Origin: Chryseotalea sanaruensis
GTDB taxonomy: Bacteria > Bacteroidota > Bacteroidia > Cytophagales > Cyclobacteriaceae
DNA length: 64,000 bases
Assembly: GCF_003990915.1 (NCBI RefSeq)
Contig: NZ_BHXQ01000001.1
Location: 427,402-491,401 of the forward strand
Direction: 5' to 3'
Part shown: in pieces, positions 1 through 9,099 of the stretch
How the letters are laid out: each line of letters opens with the position of its first letter
Numbering within the stretch: the stretch's first letter is position 1
The notes under the pieces: generated by a model
What the model saw: the letters and a program-made list of their open reading frames with translations, nothing else
What the model was told of the DNA's origin: nothing
Databases searched by the model: none
Translations under genes and position numbers: made by a program

Positions 1-720
1 CTGGCCGTGAGACGCGAAGCAGAAAGTTTAGGTGAAGTCAAACGCCAGCAAACACTGGAACGCATAATGATGGGCGTGGCAACTGTGAGCATTTCAACAA
101 TTGCCTTGTTAATGGTATTGCAACAAATGGGTTTAGATATTGGCCCCATATTGGCAGGTGCTGGCATTGTCGGACTAGCAGTAGGTTTTGGTGGACAGTA
201 TCTTATCCGTGATATTATAACAGGCTTGTTTATTGTATTGGAAAACCAATACAGAATAGGCGATGTTGTTAACCTGGACGATACAGGTGGGTTAGTAGAA
301 GACATAACATTGCGAATGACTACGTTACGGGACTTGAACGGTACTGTGCATCATGTGCCACATGGGGATATCAAACGTGTGGCAAATTTGTCAAAAACCT
401 TTTCGCGCGTAAACATGAATATTGGCGTTAGTTACAGCGCTGACCTGGATCAGGTTGTGACCGTAATCAATAGGGTAGGCAATGAATTAGCCCTTGATGA
501 AGCCTGGAGTGAAAAAATTATTACACCACCACAGTTTCTTCGTGTTGATGATTTTGGAGATTCTTCTATTGTTATAAAAATTGTTGGTGAAACCCAACCT
601 ATAAAACAGTGGGAGGTATCCGGGGAATTTAGAAAACGTATTAAAGCAGCCTTCGATAAGGCTGGAATAGAAATCCCTTTTCCGCAACGTGTTATTCATC
701 AGGCTACAGTGGCTGAGTAA
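1..720 (+). CDS. MscS-family mechanosensitive channel, 5' end outside window
   Basis: The reading frame is open from the first base, so the N-terminus lies outside the window; the GTG at 7 is not convincing as a start. Seen: a hydrophobic helix, then a glycine/alanine-rich pore helix (AGAGIVGLAVGFGGQ, about residues 50-64 counted from position 7), then the soluble MscS beta-domain with YRIGDVV and a C-terminal alpha/beta part. These are the hallmarks of MscS channels, which open in the inner membrane under tension and release solutes on hypo-osmotic shock. The next two genes are a trehalose-phosphate synthase/phosphatase and a GH15 hydrolase, so an osmotic-balance role fits. The subtype (YnaI-like or other) cannot be settled without the N-terminal helices. 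Confidence 0.9.
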   Translation: MAVRREAESLGEVKRQQTLERIMMGVATVSISTIALLMVLQQMGLDIGPILAGAGIVGLAVGFGGQYLIRDIITGLFIVLENQYRIGDVVNLDDTGGLVEDITLRMTTLRDLNGTVHHVPHGDIKRVANLSKTFSRVNMNIGVSYSADLDQVVTVINRVGNELALDEAWSEKIITPPQFLRVDDFGDSSIVIKIVGETQPIKQWEVSGEFRKRIKAAFDKAGIEIPFPQRVIHQATVAE

Positions 721-783
721 TAGTTCCTTGGTTTAATACTCCTTTAAACGTTAACAACAAATTACTTCTCTAAGCAAAAATTC

Positions 784-3009
784 ATGTCAGACAAAACATC
801 AAGATTACTTATTATTTCGAACCGTTTACCCATTCAATTAACAGAACGAGGTAGTAAGGTAAGCATGCGCGAAAGTGATGGAGGTTTGGTGAGTGCCCTG
901 AAGAGTTACTTTGACAAAACAGCTACAAGCAACTTGTTCTCAGAAAAAATATGGATTGGTTCAGCGGACTTTCCCGAAGAACGATGGACGCGCTATAAAG
1001 CAAAAAATACCGGTGGAGCAACATTTGAGATAGAGCCACTATTTGTTCCGGCAAAAGAGTATAACCATTACTACAATGGCTTTTGCAATGCTACACTCTG
1101 GCCATTATTTCATTACTTTCCCAGTTATACAGAGTATTCAGACGATACCTTCAAAAGTTATGAGGAAGTAAATGAATTGTTTAGTGAAAAAATTCTCTCT
1201 ATCCTAAAACCAGGAGATACTGTCTGGATACACGATTATCAACTCATGCTGCTGCCGGGAATGATCCGCGAAAAGAGACCTGATGTATCCATCGGTTTTT
1301 TCTTGCACATTCCTTTTCCGTCATATGAGATTTTTCGTTTGCTGCACAATCGTTGGAAAGAAAGAATTATCCATGGTTTGTTAGGAGCTGATTTAATTGG
1401 TTTTCATACACATGAATATGTGCAGCATTTTTTAGACAGCGTTCAGCGAACGATCGGTTTAACCCACAAGTTCAGGCAATTAAACTGGCAAGGCAGAAAG
1501 GTAAAAGCCAACATTTTTCCATTGGGCATTGACTACGAGAAATTTCATGACATGCCTGATACACCTGAAGTTAAGGAAGAGAAGAAAGCAATTATTGATA
1601 AGTTTGGACAGCTCAAGGTTATCTTCTCAGTAGACCGACTCGATTATACGAAAGGCATTACACACAGGCTTTCTGGTTTTGAACGCTTTCTTGAGTTATA
1701 TCCTGCGTGGCGTGAAAAAGTTATTTTTATTTTAGTTGTTGTTCCCTCACGTCAGATCATTTCTAAGTATAACGAACGTAGAAAAATGATTGAAGAGCAA
1801 GTGAGTCGGATTAATGGGCGATACAGCACCTTGCAATGGCAACCCATTCTATATCGCTACAACACACTCAAGTTTTGGGAGCTTAATGTTATGTATCAGG
1901 TGGCGCATGCTGCACTGATTACTCCTTTACGCGATGGTATGAACCTGGTAGCAAAGGAGTTTGCAGCAAGCAGAAAGCAACAAGATGGTGTTTTGATTTT
2001 GAGTGAACTGGCAGGAGCGGCCCATGAGATGACCGAAGCCATATTGGTAAATCCAACAGATAAAAATGAAGTAGCACATGCTATTTCGCACGCTTTGGGC
2101 ATGGACCATGGTGAACAGCGTGAAAGAATGATTGAATTGCAGAAGCGACTAAAGAAGCAGAATGTTGTAAACTGGGTAGCTTCTTTTTTCGATGATTTAG
2201 ATGCTATTACAAAAGCGCAACGCAATGCAGTTACGGTGTTGCTTAGTGATAAACATATATTAAACATCAAGGAAGGATTTGAAAAAGCAAATACAAGACT
2301 AATATTTCTCGACTATGATGGAACACTGGTCGCTTTTCAATCTTCACCGGAGGCAGCAGTCCCTTCATCAGAATTATTGAACTGGCTTAAGGCAGCAGCT
2401 TTAAATCCACAGAATCAAATCGTTATCATTAGTGGTAGAAATTTAGATGCATTAGAAAAATGGTTTGGAGATTTGCCGATTCATCTCATTGCCGAACATG
2501 GTACACGTATACGACAAGTTGGAAGTGATCGGTCAACAGAAACAATCGCCCCTTTTGTAGATAAAGAATTAATACGCGATACCTTTGAGATGTTTACAGA
2601 ACGCTGCCCCGGATCATTCATAGAAGAGAAGCGACACTCCCTTGCCTGGCATTACCGAAATGTAGATGAAAAAACAGGATTTCTTCATTCAAGAGAATTA
2701 ATGGATTGTCTTTTTCATCTATTGAGAAACTCTTCATTTAACCTGATCGATGGTAATAAAGTAATTGAGGTGAGACCTTCTACTGTTGATAAAGGCACCG
2801 CTGCTTTGCTCTTGAAACAACAAATTAATCCAGATATAACCATTGCCATAGGCGATGATGTAACTGATGAAGACATGTTTGAAGCTTTGCGAGAAGATGC
2901 CATCACTATAAAAGTAGGTGAGGGGGAAACAAAAGCAAAGTACAGATTACCCGCACAACAACATGTTAATCCTTTTCTTCAAACTGTAATTAAACGCATT
3001 AATGACTAA
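784..3009 (+). CDS. Bifunctional trehalose-6-phosphate synthase/phosphatase (OtsA-OtsB fusion)
   Basis: 741 aa. Residues about 1-470 form a GT20 trehalose-6-phosphate synthase: ISNRLPIQL at the start, HDYQLMLLPGMIR, FFLHIPFPS, DRLDYTKGI and PLRDGMNLVAKEF, all typical of the UDP-glucose and glucose-6-phosphate sites. Residues about 505-741 form a HAD-type trehalose-6-phosphate phosphatase with the nucleophile motif DYDGT and the Mg-binding GDDVTDEDMF. One protein should therefore make trehalose in the cytoplasm from UDP-glucose and glucose-6-phosphate. Such fusions occur in Bacteroidota and in eukaryotes. ATG start 63 bp after the MscS stop; the end overlaps the next gene by 8 bp, so translation of the two is probably coupled. 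Confidence 0.95.
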   Translation: MSDKTSRLLIISNRLPIQLTERGSKVSMRESDGGLVSALKSYFDKTATSNLFSEKIWIGSADFPEERWTRYKAKNTGGATFEIEPLFVPAKEYNHYYNGFCNATLWPLFHYFPSYTEYSDDTFKSYEEVNELFSEKILSILKPGDTVWIHDYQLMLLPGMIREKRPDVSIGFFLHIPFPSYEIFRLLHNRWKERIIHGLLGADLIGFHTHEYVQHFLDSVQRTIGLTHKFRQLNWQGRKVKANIFPLGIDYEKFHDMPDTPEVKEEKKAIIDKFGQLKVIFSVDRLDYTKGITHRLSGFERFLELYPAWREKVIFILVVVPSRQIISKYNERRKMIEEQVSRINGRYSTLQWQPILYRYNTLKFWELNVMYQVAHAALITPLRDGMNLVAKEFAASRKQQDGVLILSELAGAAHEMTEAILVNPTDKNEVAHAISHALGMDHGEQRERMIELQKRLKKQNVVNWVASFFDDLDAITKAQRNAVTVLLSDKHILNIKEGFEKANTRLIFLDYDGTLVAFQSSPEAAVPSSELLNWLKAAALNPQNQIVIISGRNLDALEKWFGDLPIHLIAEHGTRIRQVGSDRSTETIAPFVDKELIRDTFEMFTERCPGSFIEEKRHSLAWHYRNVDEKTGFLHSRELMDCLFHLLRNSSFNLIDGNKVIEVRPSTVDKGTAALLLKQQINPDITIAIGDDVTDEDMFEALREDAITIKVGEGETKAKYRLPAQQHVNPFLQTVIKRIND

Positions 3010-4780
3010 ACATCAATACAATCTGGGAGTTATTGGCAATTGTTCTTACCTGGCTTACATAGACAAACAAGCGAGTATAAAATGGTTATGCTGGCCACGC
3101 TTCGATTCATCTTTTGTATTTGGTTCTCTGCTCGATAACGAAAAAGGAGGAGAGTTTTCCATACAACCTGAAGGTGAGTTCACGACCGAGCAATTTTATT
3201 TTGAGAATACCAACGTACTCTGTACTGAATTTACAACGCCACAGGGTAGGTTCAGGGTATTGGATTGCGCACCAAGATTCAATCAGTACGAAAGAACCTT
3301 TCGACCGCTTATGCTTGTGCGTAAAATTGAAATACTGGAAGGGGCACCTTCAATTAAGATTGTTTGTAACCCACGAACAGATTATGGTCAAGGTGGGTCT
3401 GCACATGTAGTGGGCAGTAACCACATAACCTTTACCGGTTACGACACCCCCATGCGACTTACAACGAATGCATCGTTGAGTTATATACAAGAGCAAACTT
3501 CTTTCATCCTGAATAAAAGCCTTTACCTGGTACTCACTTATGGTGAACCTTTGGAAGCGCCATTAAAAACAACTGCTGAGGATTTCATTAACAAGACCAT
3601 AAGGTATTGGCAGGATTGGATTAAGAGTACTTACATCCCTGATATCTATCAGGCGCAAGTAATCCGTTCCGCCCTCGTGCTTAAGTTACACCAGTATGAA
3701 GATACAGGAGGCATCATCGCTTCCGGAACTACCAGTTTGCCAGAGCATGATGGTAGTCAGCGTACATGGGATTACCGCTACTGTTGGTTCAGGGATTCTT
3801 ACTACACATTAAAAGCCTTTAATGAGATTGGTCATTTCGATGAACTTGAAAAGTACTTCGAGTTTATAGAAAACATACTTATGCGTAATCAGGAACGAAT
3901 AAGTCCTTTATATACTATTAAAGGGGAGGAGCCACCTGAAGAGATTCATCTTCCTCTGGCTGGTTATTTAGACAATCAACCAGTACGCATTGGTAACAAA
4001 GCTTTTGAACAAATTCAGAATGATGTCTACGGGCAGATTCTTGTTGGTTTACTCCCCTTGTTTACAGACAAGAGATTAACGCTTAATAAGAGAAGTTCAT
4101 TTCGTCCACTTATTGTAAGGCTGCTGGATTGGATAGAAAAAACCATGGACGAACCAGACGCAGGTTTGTGGGAGTTTAGAAATGTTAAACAAGTACACAC
4201 CTACACCTTGCTTTTTCATTGGGCAGGATCGGAGGCTGCTTGTAAGCTGGCAAGAATACTTAAAGATGAGGAGTTGTTTGAAAAAGCAGACCGACTACGT
4301 AAGCAGGCAGCTATTCAATTAGAAATGTGCTACGATACCGAACGTAAGGTGTATTCTCAGGCCATGGGGGTTACGCATCTCGATGCCAGCACACTTAAGA
4401 TGATCACCATGAATTATCTTGATCCAACGTCAGAGAAAGCAAAACTTCATTTAAGAGAATTAGAGAGCCTGTTGAAAACCGAACAGGGTTTATTTTACAG
4501 ATACTTACATCCTGATGATTTTGGTAAACCGCATGCAACGTTTCTGGTATGCGCATTTTGGTATGTAGATGCGCTGGCATGCGTGGGGAGGGTAGACGAT
4601 GCCCGAAAAACCCTTGATACGATCTTATCCTTTTCTAATCACCTGGGTATCTTCAGTGAAGATGTAGGTTTGGATGGTTCGCAATGGGGTAATTATCCGC
4701 AGACCTATAGTCATGTAGGATTAATCAATGCTGTGTTCAGAATTGCCAAGAAAATGGATTTACCGGGCTACTTAAATTAA
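3002..4780 (+). CDS. Glycoside hydrolase family 15 protein (trehalase or glucoamylase type)
   Basis: 592 aa. The N-terminal part (LGVIGNCSYLAYID, WLCWPRFDSS) is the domain found in bacterial GH15 enzymes. The (alpha/alpha)6 barrel carries the family motif RTWDYRYCWFRDSYY near residue 254, a first carboxylate region around PDAGLWEFR, and a second catalytic Glu candidate in FSEDVGLDGSQWGNYPQ near residue 552. No signal peptide is evident, so it should be cytoplasmic. GH15 includes glucoamylases and trehalases. The 8 bp overlap with a trehalose-synthesis gene makes trehalose, or a glucan linked to it, a likely substrate; this is inference. Confidence 0.9.
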   Translation: MTKHQYNLGVIGNCSYLAYIDKQASIKWLCWPRFDSSFVFGSLLDNEKGGEFSIQPEGEFTTEQFYFENTNVLCTEFTTPQGRFRVLDCAPRFNQYERTFRPLMLVRKIEILEGAPSIKIVCNPRTDYGQGGSAHVVGSNHITFTGYDTPMRLTTNASLSYIQEQTSFILNKSLYLVLTYGEPLEAPLKTTAEDFINKTIRYWQDWIKSTYIPDIYQAQVIRSALVLKLHQYEDTGGIIASGTTSLPEHDGSQRTWDYRYCWFRDSYYTLKAFNEIGHFDELEKYFEFIENILMRNQERISPLYTIKGEEPPEEIHLPLAGYLDNQPVRIGNKAFEQIQNDVYGQILVGLLPLFTDKRLTLNKRSSFRPLIVRLLDWIEKTMDEPDAGLWEFRNVKQVHTYTLLFHWAGSEAACKLARILKDEELFEKADRLRKQAAIQLEMCYDTERKVYSQAMGVTHLDASTLKMITMNYLDPTSEKAKLHLRELESLLKTEQGLFYRYLHPDDFGKPHATFLVCAFWYVDALACVGRVDDARKTLDTILSFSNHLGIFSEDVGLDGSQWGNYPQTYSHVGLINAVFRIAKKMDLPGYLN

Positions 4781-4783
4781 TAG

Positions 4784-4987
4784 GTCAAGTATCGCCTTCC
4801 ACAAGGGACGATACGAACTTTTGATCTCAGTTTTATTCGGTTCTATTTTCCACCAAGCTAAGCACATTTACGAATTGGAGGTGTGCCGTTGATGCTCCTC
4901 GTCTCCTGCGGGAGGCGGGGAGTGGACAATGTTTGTTTACACCATGTCAAGTATCGTCTCCCGCTTCAGGGAGATACGAACATTTGA
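4784..4987. repeat. Cluster of three palindromes; two share the same flanks
   Basis: Copy A (4784-4825) and copy B (4946-4987) both read GTCAAGTATCG, a GC-rich arm, a short loop, then GATACGAAC and TTTGA. Copy A pairs GTATCG (4789-4794) with CGATAC (4809-4814). Copy B pairs GTATCGTCTCCC (4951-4962) with GGGAGATAC (4969-4977). Between them, CTCCTCGTCTCC (4895-4906) pairs with GGAGGCGGGGAG (4911-4922) over a TGCG loop. They may be REP-like repeats or the remains of a small mobile element. No T-tract follows, so simple terminator function is not obvious. Confidence 0.6.
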
Positions 4988-5012
4988 AATGTATTCAAGT
5001 GATGAAGGCCTA

Positions 5013-5258
5013 TTACTTTATAATGTGCTGATTATTAGCATATAAGAAGGGCTGAGCTGCAACAGCTTCAAAGAACTTATAAATGGCAAAACTACCTTTC
5101 TGAAAGCTTTTAAGTTGCTTTAAATCAATGATTTGATTTAACCAAACAATTAAATAGGTTTCCTTTTTGAGCATTGGGATAACTGTCGATACACCACGGA
5201 ATCCCCACCAATTATTAGTAATTAATATGTGCGTTTGTTGGTTATAACCATTCTCCAA
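5013..5258 (-). CDS. Hypothetical 81-aa protein, doubtful
   Basis: An 81-codon frame with an ATG start in an otherwise gene-free stretch. The composition (IVWLNQIIDLKQLKSFQKG, FFEAVAAQPFLYANN) looks protein-like rather than random, with amphipathic helices. I do not recognise a family. It may be the surviving end of a longer, decayed gene, because it lies beside the palindrome cluster and has no partner genes. No promoter or ribosome binding site stands out. Confidence 0.35.
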   Translation of the reverse strand: MENGYNQQTHILITNNWWGFRGVSTVIPMLKKETYLIVWLNQIIDLKQLKSFQKGSFAIYKFFEAVAAQPFLYANNQHIIK

Positions 5259-5584
5259 AAATCAGAAGGCAAAATCAAGTAAGGATAAAAATTGAAACTT
5301 AGTATATCGCTTTAATCCTTATTAATCCAAATTTTTAATTGCTACGCTTCAAGGGGTTGTAATCTAAAAAGCTTTGCAATTTGAGAATGCAAATGGAAAC
5401 TTTAGGGATATTCTGGAATTGATTAATACTACTAAACAAGATTAGAAAGTTGAACACATGCCATAAGTTAGAAACTGTCTGTAATTTAGTGGTTGGTAAA
5501 TGTTATCTTTCAATTAATATTGGGTTACAGTAAATGGTCTTGCTATAGCTCAATAGCATCGATTAACGATAGAACTTAGCCCCT
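5259..5584. other. Intergenic stretch without recognisable genes
   Basis: AT-rich sequence between the doubtful 81-aa frame and the DUF3667 gene. No frame of convincing length or composition, tRNA-like fold, terminator with a T-tract or large inverted repeat was seen. It presumably holds the promoter of the gene starting at 5585, but no clear TTTG/TAnnTTTG pair could be assigned. Confidence 0.5.
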
Positions 5585-6466
5585 ATGAAATTCCTTAGCA
5601 AGCGCCAAGATCAATTTGATTATGAAGCTGAGCGCACGTGTTTAACATGTGATAATAAATTTCAAGGCAAATATTGTGGTAGATGTGGAGAGAAGATATT
5701 ACTACCAGAAGAAAAATCTATCAGGGAGGTTCTTGGCGGAATTCTTAACGCCTTTACTTTTCTAGAAGGAAAGTTCATTAGAACATTAAGCTTAATTATT
5801 AAAAATCCAGGTAAACTATCTAAGGATTTTGCAGCAGGTATTCGACAGCCCTACATGAAACCTGTTTCTATTTTCTTTGTAGCCAATTTTATTTTCTTTC
5901 TCTTTCCGTTCATGACTAGCAATTCTTTAAGTACACCATTGCAATATCAATCTACCATGTTGGTTTATGGTAAGTATGCGAAAAGTATTATTGACAGTAA
6001 AATAGTTGACGAACAAATAGCCTTTGAAGTTTTAGCTAAACGCTACAAAACAAAATCCGATAGCTTAGCTAAAATGTTGATAGTGATAATGGTGCTGCTT
6101 GCTGCCATACCGTTAGCATTGCTGAATTATTCTTCCAAACGATATTTTGCTGATCATGTTTACCTTTCATTTGAACTTAATGCATACTTTTTATTTGTGA
6201 ATATGATAGGCTTATCTATTTTTTTAATGATGTTGGTGGCTGTGTTTGATATGCTTCAACTACCTCCTCTTCAAATAAGTGATAAATTCTTTGGTTTCGT
6301 CTCACCTTTAATTCTTTTATATTTCATTATTCGAGGTTTTAAAACCCATTATGGATACAAATGGGTTACCGCAACTTATAAATCTTTGCTAATGTTATTG
6401 TCATTGTATATAGCGAATATTATTTATAAAGGAATTTTATTCTACATATCTATACGAACAATTTAA
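5585..6466 (+). CDS. DUF3667-type membrane protein with N-terminal zinc ribbon
   Basis: 293 aa. The N-terminus has four cysteines in a C-x2-C-x8-C-x2-C arrangement (Cys19, 22, 31, 34), a zinc-ribbon pattern. It is followed by the conserved stretch around FLEGKFIRTLSLIIKNPGK, then PYMKPVSIFF and four or five hydrophobic helices. This is the layout of DUF3667 proteins, common in Bacteroidota and of unknown function. A second copy with the same layout is at 30149-30976. The gene stands alone after a gene-poor stretch; the next gene begins 22 bp downstream. Confidence 0.8.
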   Translation: MKFLSKRQDQFDYEAERTCLTCDNKFQGKYCGRCGEKILLPEEKSIREVLGGILNAFTFLEGKFIRTLSLIIKNPGKLSKDFAAGIRQPYMKPVSIFFVANFIFFLFPFMTSNSLSTPLQYQSTMLVYGKYAKSIIDSKIVDEQIAFEVLAKRYKTKSDSLAKMLIVIMVLLAAIPLALLNYSSKRYFADHVYLSFELNAYFLFVNMIGLSIFLMMLVAVFDMLQLPPLQISDKFFGFVSPLILLYFIIRGFKTHYGYKWVTATYKSLLMLLSLYIANIIYKGILFYISIRTI

Positions 6467-6488
6467 GTTACAATTTGGTTTTTTCAGT

Positions 6489-7250
6489 ATGTGCCTCATT
6501 TTTTTATCCCTCAATAACCACCCAAAATACAAACTCATTGTCGCGGCTAACCGCGATGAATTCTATCAACGTAAAACAGCAGCAGCAGAATTTTGGCCTG
6601 ATCATCCTGAAATTTTAGGTGGTCGCGATTTAGAAGCCAGCGGTACCTGGATGGCCATGAACAAAAATGGCCGCGTGGCCTTGGTAACAAATTACCGCGA
6701 TTTAAATAATCTTAAACAAACAGCACCTTCACGAGGCGCGTTGGTTTCTGATTTTTTGCTAACTGACATACACGCTAACGATTATTTACAAGGCATTGAA
6801 CCGAAAGCGTCTGTGTACAATGGTTTTAATTTGTTAGTAGGTAATACTGATGAGCTTTATTATTTATCAAATTACAAACGAGGCATTGAGAAACTGAATA
6901 ATGGTATTCATGGTTTAAGTAATGCTTTGTTAAATACCCCCTGGCCAAAGATAGAAAGGGGTAAAGAGCATTTTGCTTCATTTATCGACAAGCAAGATGT
7001 TGACCCTGAGGTTTTATTCAATATGCTTTACAACGAAGAGCGAGCAGCGGATGCCTTGCTACCAGATACGGGCGTGGGGATTGAGCGTGAACGTATGCTG
7101 TCTGCTATGTTTATTAAAAGTCCCAACTACGGCACGCGATGCTCTACCGTAATGCTTGTAAATCATAATAATCACGTGCAGTACTATGAACGTGTATATG
7201 ATCTGCAAACTTTTGCATACAGTACCCGTACTTATGAGTTATTTGTGTAG
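6489..7250 (+). CDS. NRDE family protein (TANGO2-like, DUF833)
   Basis: 253 aa. It starts MCLIFLSL and has the eponymous NRDE motif at residues 21-24, then GGRDLEASGTWMAMN and TNYRD, all hallmarks of the NRDE/TANGO2 family found from bacteria to man. Cys2 is directly behind the start methionine; if Met1 is removed the Cys would be N-terminal, as in Ntn-type folds, but catalysis is not established for this family. No signal peptide. The biochemical role is unknown; human TANGO2 has been linked to mitochondrial and haem or lipid handling. Confidence 0.85.
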   Translation: MCLIFLSLNNHPKYKLIVAANRDEFYQRKTAAAEFWPDHPEILGGRDLEASGTWMAMNKNGRVALVTNYRDLNNLKQTAPSRGALVSDFLLTDIHANDYLQGIEPKASVYNGFNLLVGNTDELYYLSNYKRGIEKLNNGIHGLSNALLNTPWPKIERGKEHFASFIDKQDVDPEVLFNMLYNEERAADALLPDTGVGIERERMLSAMFIKSPNYGTRCSTVMLVNHNNHVQYYERVYDLQTFAYSTRTYELFV

Positions 7251-7315
7251 CACCTCGGTGATATTTAAAAAATGCTATACTAAGAAGGCAAAGCCGTTGA
7301 TTACAATACAATCCG

Positions 7316-7360
7316 TCAGACCGCTGAATACTGAAGCAATCAGCGGTTAGACAGGTCTGA
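7316..7360. other. Overlapping inverted repeats between two genes
   Basis: Two pairings share bases. CAGACC (7317-7322) can pair with GGTCTG (7354-7359), and ACCGCTGA (7320-7327) pairs perfectly with TCAGCGGT (7340-7347). Because ACC is used by both, the full stems exclude each other. No T-run follows directly, so a classical rho-independent terminator is not supported; it could be a processing or attenuation structure. Confidence 0.4.
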
Positions 7361-7411
7361 GGTAATGGCATGCCTAACTATATTTTTTAATTCTTATCCG
7401 TAATTTCAAGT

Positions 7412-8275
7412 ATGAGTAAAAAATCCAAATTGCCTTTTGCCTTACGTTCTATACAGTGGTTATTTCCTAAGGTTGAAGCCGTTTCACCTGTATTGGCTGC
7501 TCGTTGGTTTCAGCACTTATTTTTTACACCGATTCGTTACAAGTCGCCCGAAAAAGAACTAGAGATTGCGCGTAGTGCTCAACAATACAAACTTCTTGTG
7601 GGAGAAAAGAATATTCAAATTTATACCTGGGGTGAGGGCGTTTCTGTTTTAATGATCCACGGTTGGGCAGGCAGAGGTACACAGTTCAGAAAGTTTGTTG
7701 AGCCCTTTACAGCACAAGGCTTCAAGGTTGTAGCCATTGATGGTCCGGCTCATGGAAAAAGTGATGGCAGCAAGACTGAAATTATGGAGTTCGCCAGGGT
7801 AATAGAAAGTGTGTACAATAAAGAACAAGCCGTAGCCATTATTGCCCATTCATTTGGGGGGGTGGCAAGCTTGTATGCCATGGCAAACGGACTTCAAAAC
7901 AAAGTTCAGATTAATATTGCCAGCCCAACTATTGGGGAAGAAATCATAAAATCCTTTCTTAAAGCATTAAAGGCCTCAGAACGAATAGGTAAATTGTTTC
8001 GCGACTTTATTCTTAAGCAGACAGGCAAGCGTTTTGAAGAATTTTCTGCCCTTGAGATAGTCAAGCAAATACCTCATGAATTTGATCTTATGCTTGTGTA
8101 TGATGAAGACGATGATGAAGTGACCATGGAGCATGCTCATGCCATTAAAAAGGTTTATCCACAGGCCAATTTATTCCAAACCAAAGGGTTAGGGCATAAT
8201 AGGATTCTGAAAGAGGACAGGGTGATTAACCGTTGTGTAACATTTATCCAGCAAAAAACGTCAATACAGCAATAA
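7412..8275 (+). CDS. Alpha/beta hydrolase
   Basis: 287 aa. Alpha/beta hydrolase fold with the oxyanion region MIHGWAGRGTQF, a nucleophile elbow AHSFGG near residue 146 (Ala replaces the first Gly of GxSxG), an acid candidate in YDEDDDEV and a catalytic His in GLGHNRIL. There is no signal peptide, so it is probably a cytoplasmic esterase or lipase-like enzyme. The substrate cannot be read from sequence. It is flanked by NRDE and an ABC ATPase, which give no pathway hint. Confidence 0.85.
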   Translation: MSKKSKLPFALRSIQWLFPKVEAVSPVLAARWFQHLFFTPIRYKSPEKELEIARSAQQYKLLVGEKNIQIYTWGEGVSVLMIHGWAGRGTQFRKFVEPFTAQGFKVVAIDGPAHGKSDGSKTEIMEFARVIESVYNKEQAVAIIAHSFGGVASLYAMANGLQNKVQINIASPTIGEEIIKSFLKALKASERIGKLFRDFILKQTGKRFEEFSALEIVKQIPHEFDLMLVYDEDDDEVTMEHAHAIKKVYPQANLFQTKGLGHNRILKEDRVINRCVTFIQQKTSIQQ

Positions 8276-8323
8276 TTTTGATCTGAAATTGTAATTTTTA
8301 AGACTTAACGCTACTTATTATAC

Positions 8324-9037
8324 ATGAAAATCATCGAAACCAAGAACATTTCACGCGAGTACAAAATGGGTGATAACATTGTGCGTGCTTTGCAGGATAT
8401 TTCCATTACCATCGATAAAGGTGAATATGTGGCCTTTATGGGCCCTTCAGGTTCTGGTAAGTCAACCTTAATGAACATCGTAGGCTGTTTGGATACACCC
8501 AGTGGTGGATCGTACATTCTAAATGGTCAGGAGGTAAGCGATATGACAGAGAATGAACTGGCCATGGTACGCAATAAAGAAATTGGTTTCGTTTTTCAGA
8601 CTTTTAACCTCTTGCCAAGAGCTTCCGCTTTGGAAAATGTAGCCCTTCCGCTTGTTTATGCCGGATACGGTAAATCAGATCGTGAAGAAATAGCAATGGA
8701 AGCACTAAAAAGTGTTGAATTGGATAACCGTTGGCACCATAAGCCTAACGAATTATCAGGCGGACAGAGACAACGTGTGGCCATTGCCCGAGCTTTAGTG
8801 AATAGCCCCTCTATTATATTGGCAGATGAACCTACTGGTAACCTCGATTCTAAAACATCGTACGGAATCATGAACCTATTCCAAGAGCTTCATGATAAAG
8901 GTAATACCATCATTATGGTGACACACGAAGATGATATTGCTCACTATGCGCATCGTATTATCCGTTTGAAAGATGGTTTGATCGAGTGGGATAGAAAGAA
9001 TGAAAATGTAAACAGGGGAGAACCTGTTGAACACTAA
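8324..9037 (+). CDS. ABC transporter ATP-binding protein, LolD/MacB type
   Basis: 237 aa, a complete nucleotide-binding domain: Walker [10 protein letters not shown] at about residues 40-48, Q-loop [10 protein letters not shown], signature LSGGQRQR near 144, Walker [14 protein letters not shown] near 165 and the switch His in VTHEDD. The sequence is typical of ATPases that pair with FtsX/MacB-type permeases in lipoprotein release or peptide and antibiotic export. No permease gene is adjacent, so the partner must be encoded elsewhere. Confidence 0.92.
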   Translation: MKIIETKNISREYKMGDNIVRALQDISITIDKGEYVAFMGPSGSGKSTLMNIVGCLDTPSGGSYILNGQEVSDMTENELAMVRNKEIGFVFQTFNLLPRASALENVALPLVYAGYGKSDREEIAMEALKSVELDNRWHHKPNELSGGQRQRVAIARALVNSPSIILADEPTGNLDSKTSYGIMNLFQELHDKGNTIIMVTHEDDIAHYAHRIIRLKDGLIEWDRKNENVNRGEPVEH

Positions 9038-9058
9038 TCCTGTTTCAGTGTTGAAAGT

Positions 9059-9079
9059 CAATATCCTTTTTGGATATTG
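9059..9079. other. Small hairpin between genes
   Basis: CAATATCC and GGATATTG form a perfect 8 bp stem around a five-T loop in the 62 bp between the ABC ATPase and the adenosyltransferase. It is AT-rich and lacks a downstream T-tract, so it is at best a weak terminator or an RNA-end stabiliser. Confidence 0.4.
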
Positions 9080-9099
9080 TTCATCATTTTGAAACGCTT

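Noticed and set aside
1896..2270. 124-codon minus-strand frame inside the OtsAB gene
   Set aside because: It is opposite a well-conserved enzyme and has a Cys/Ser-rich composition typical of shadow frames.
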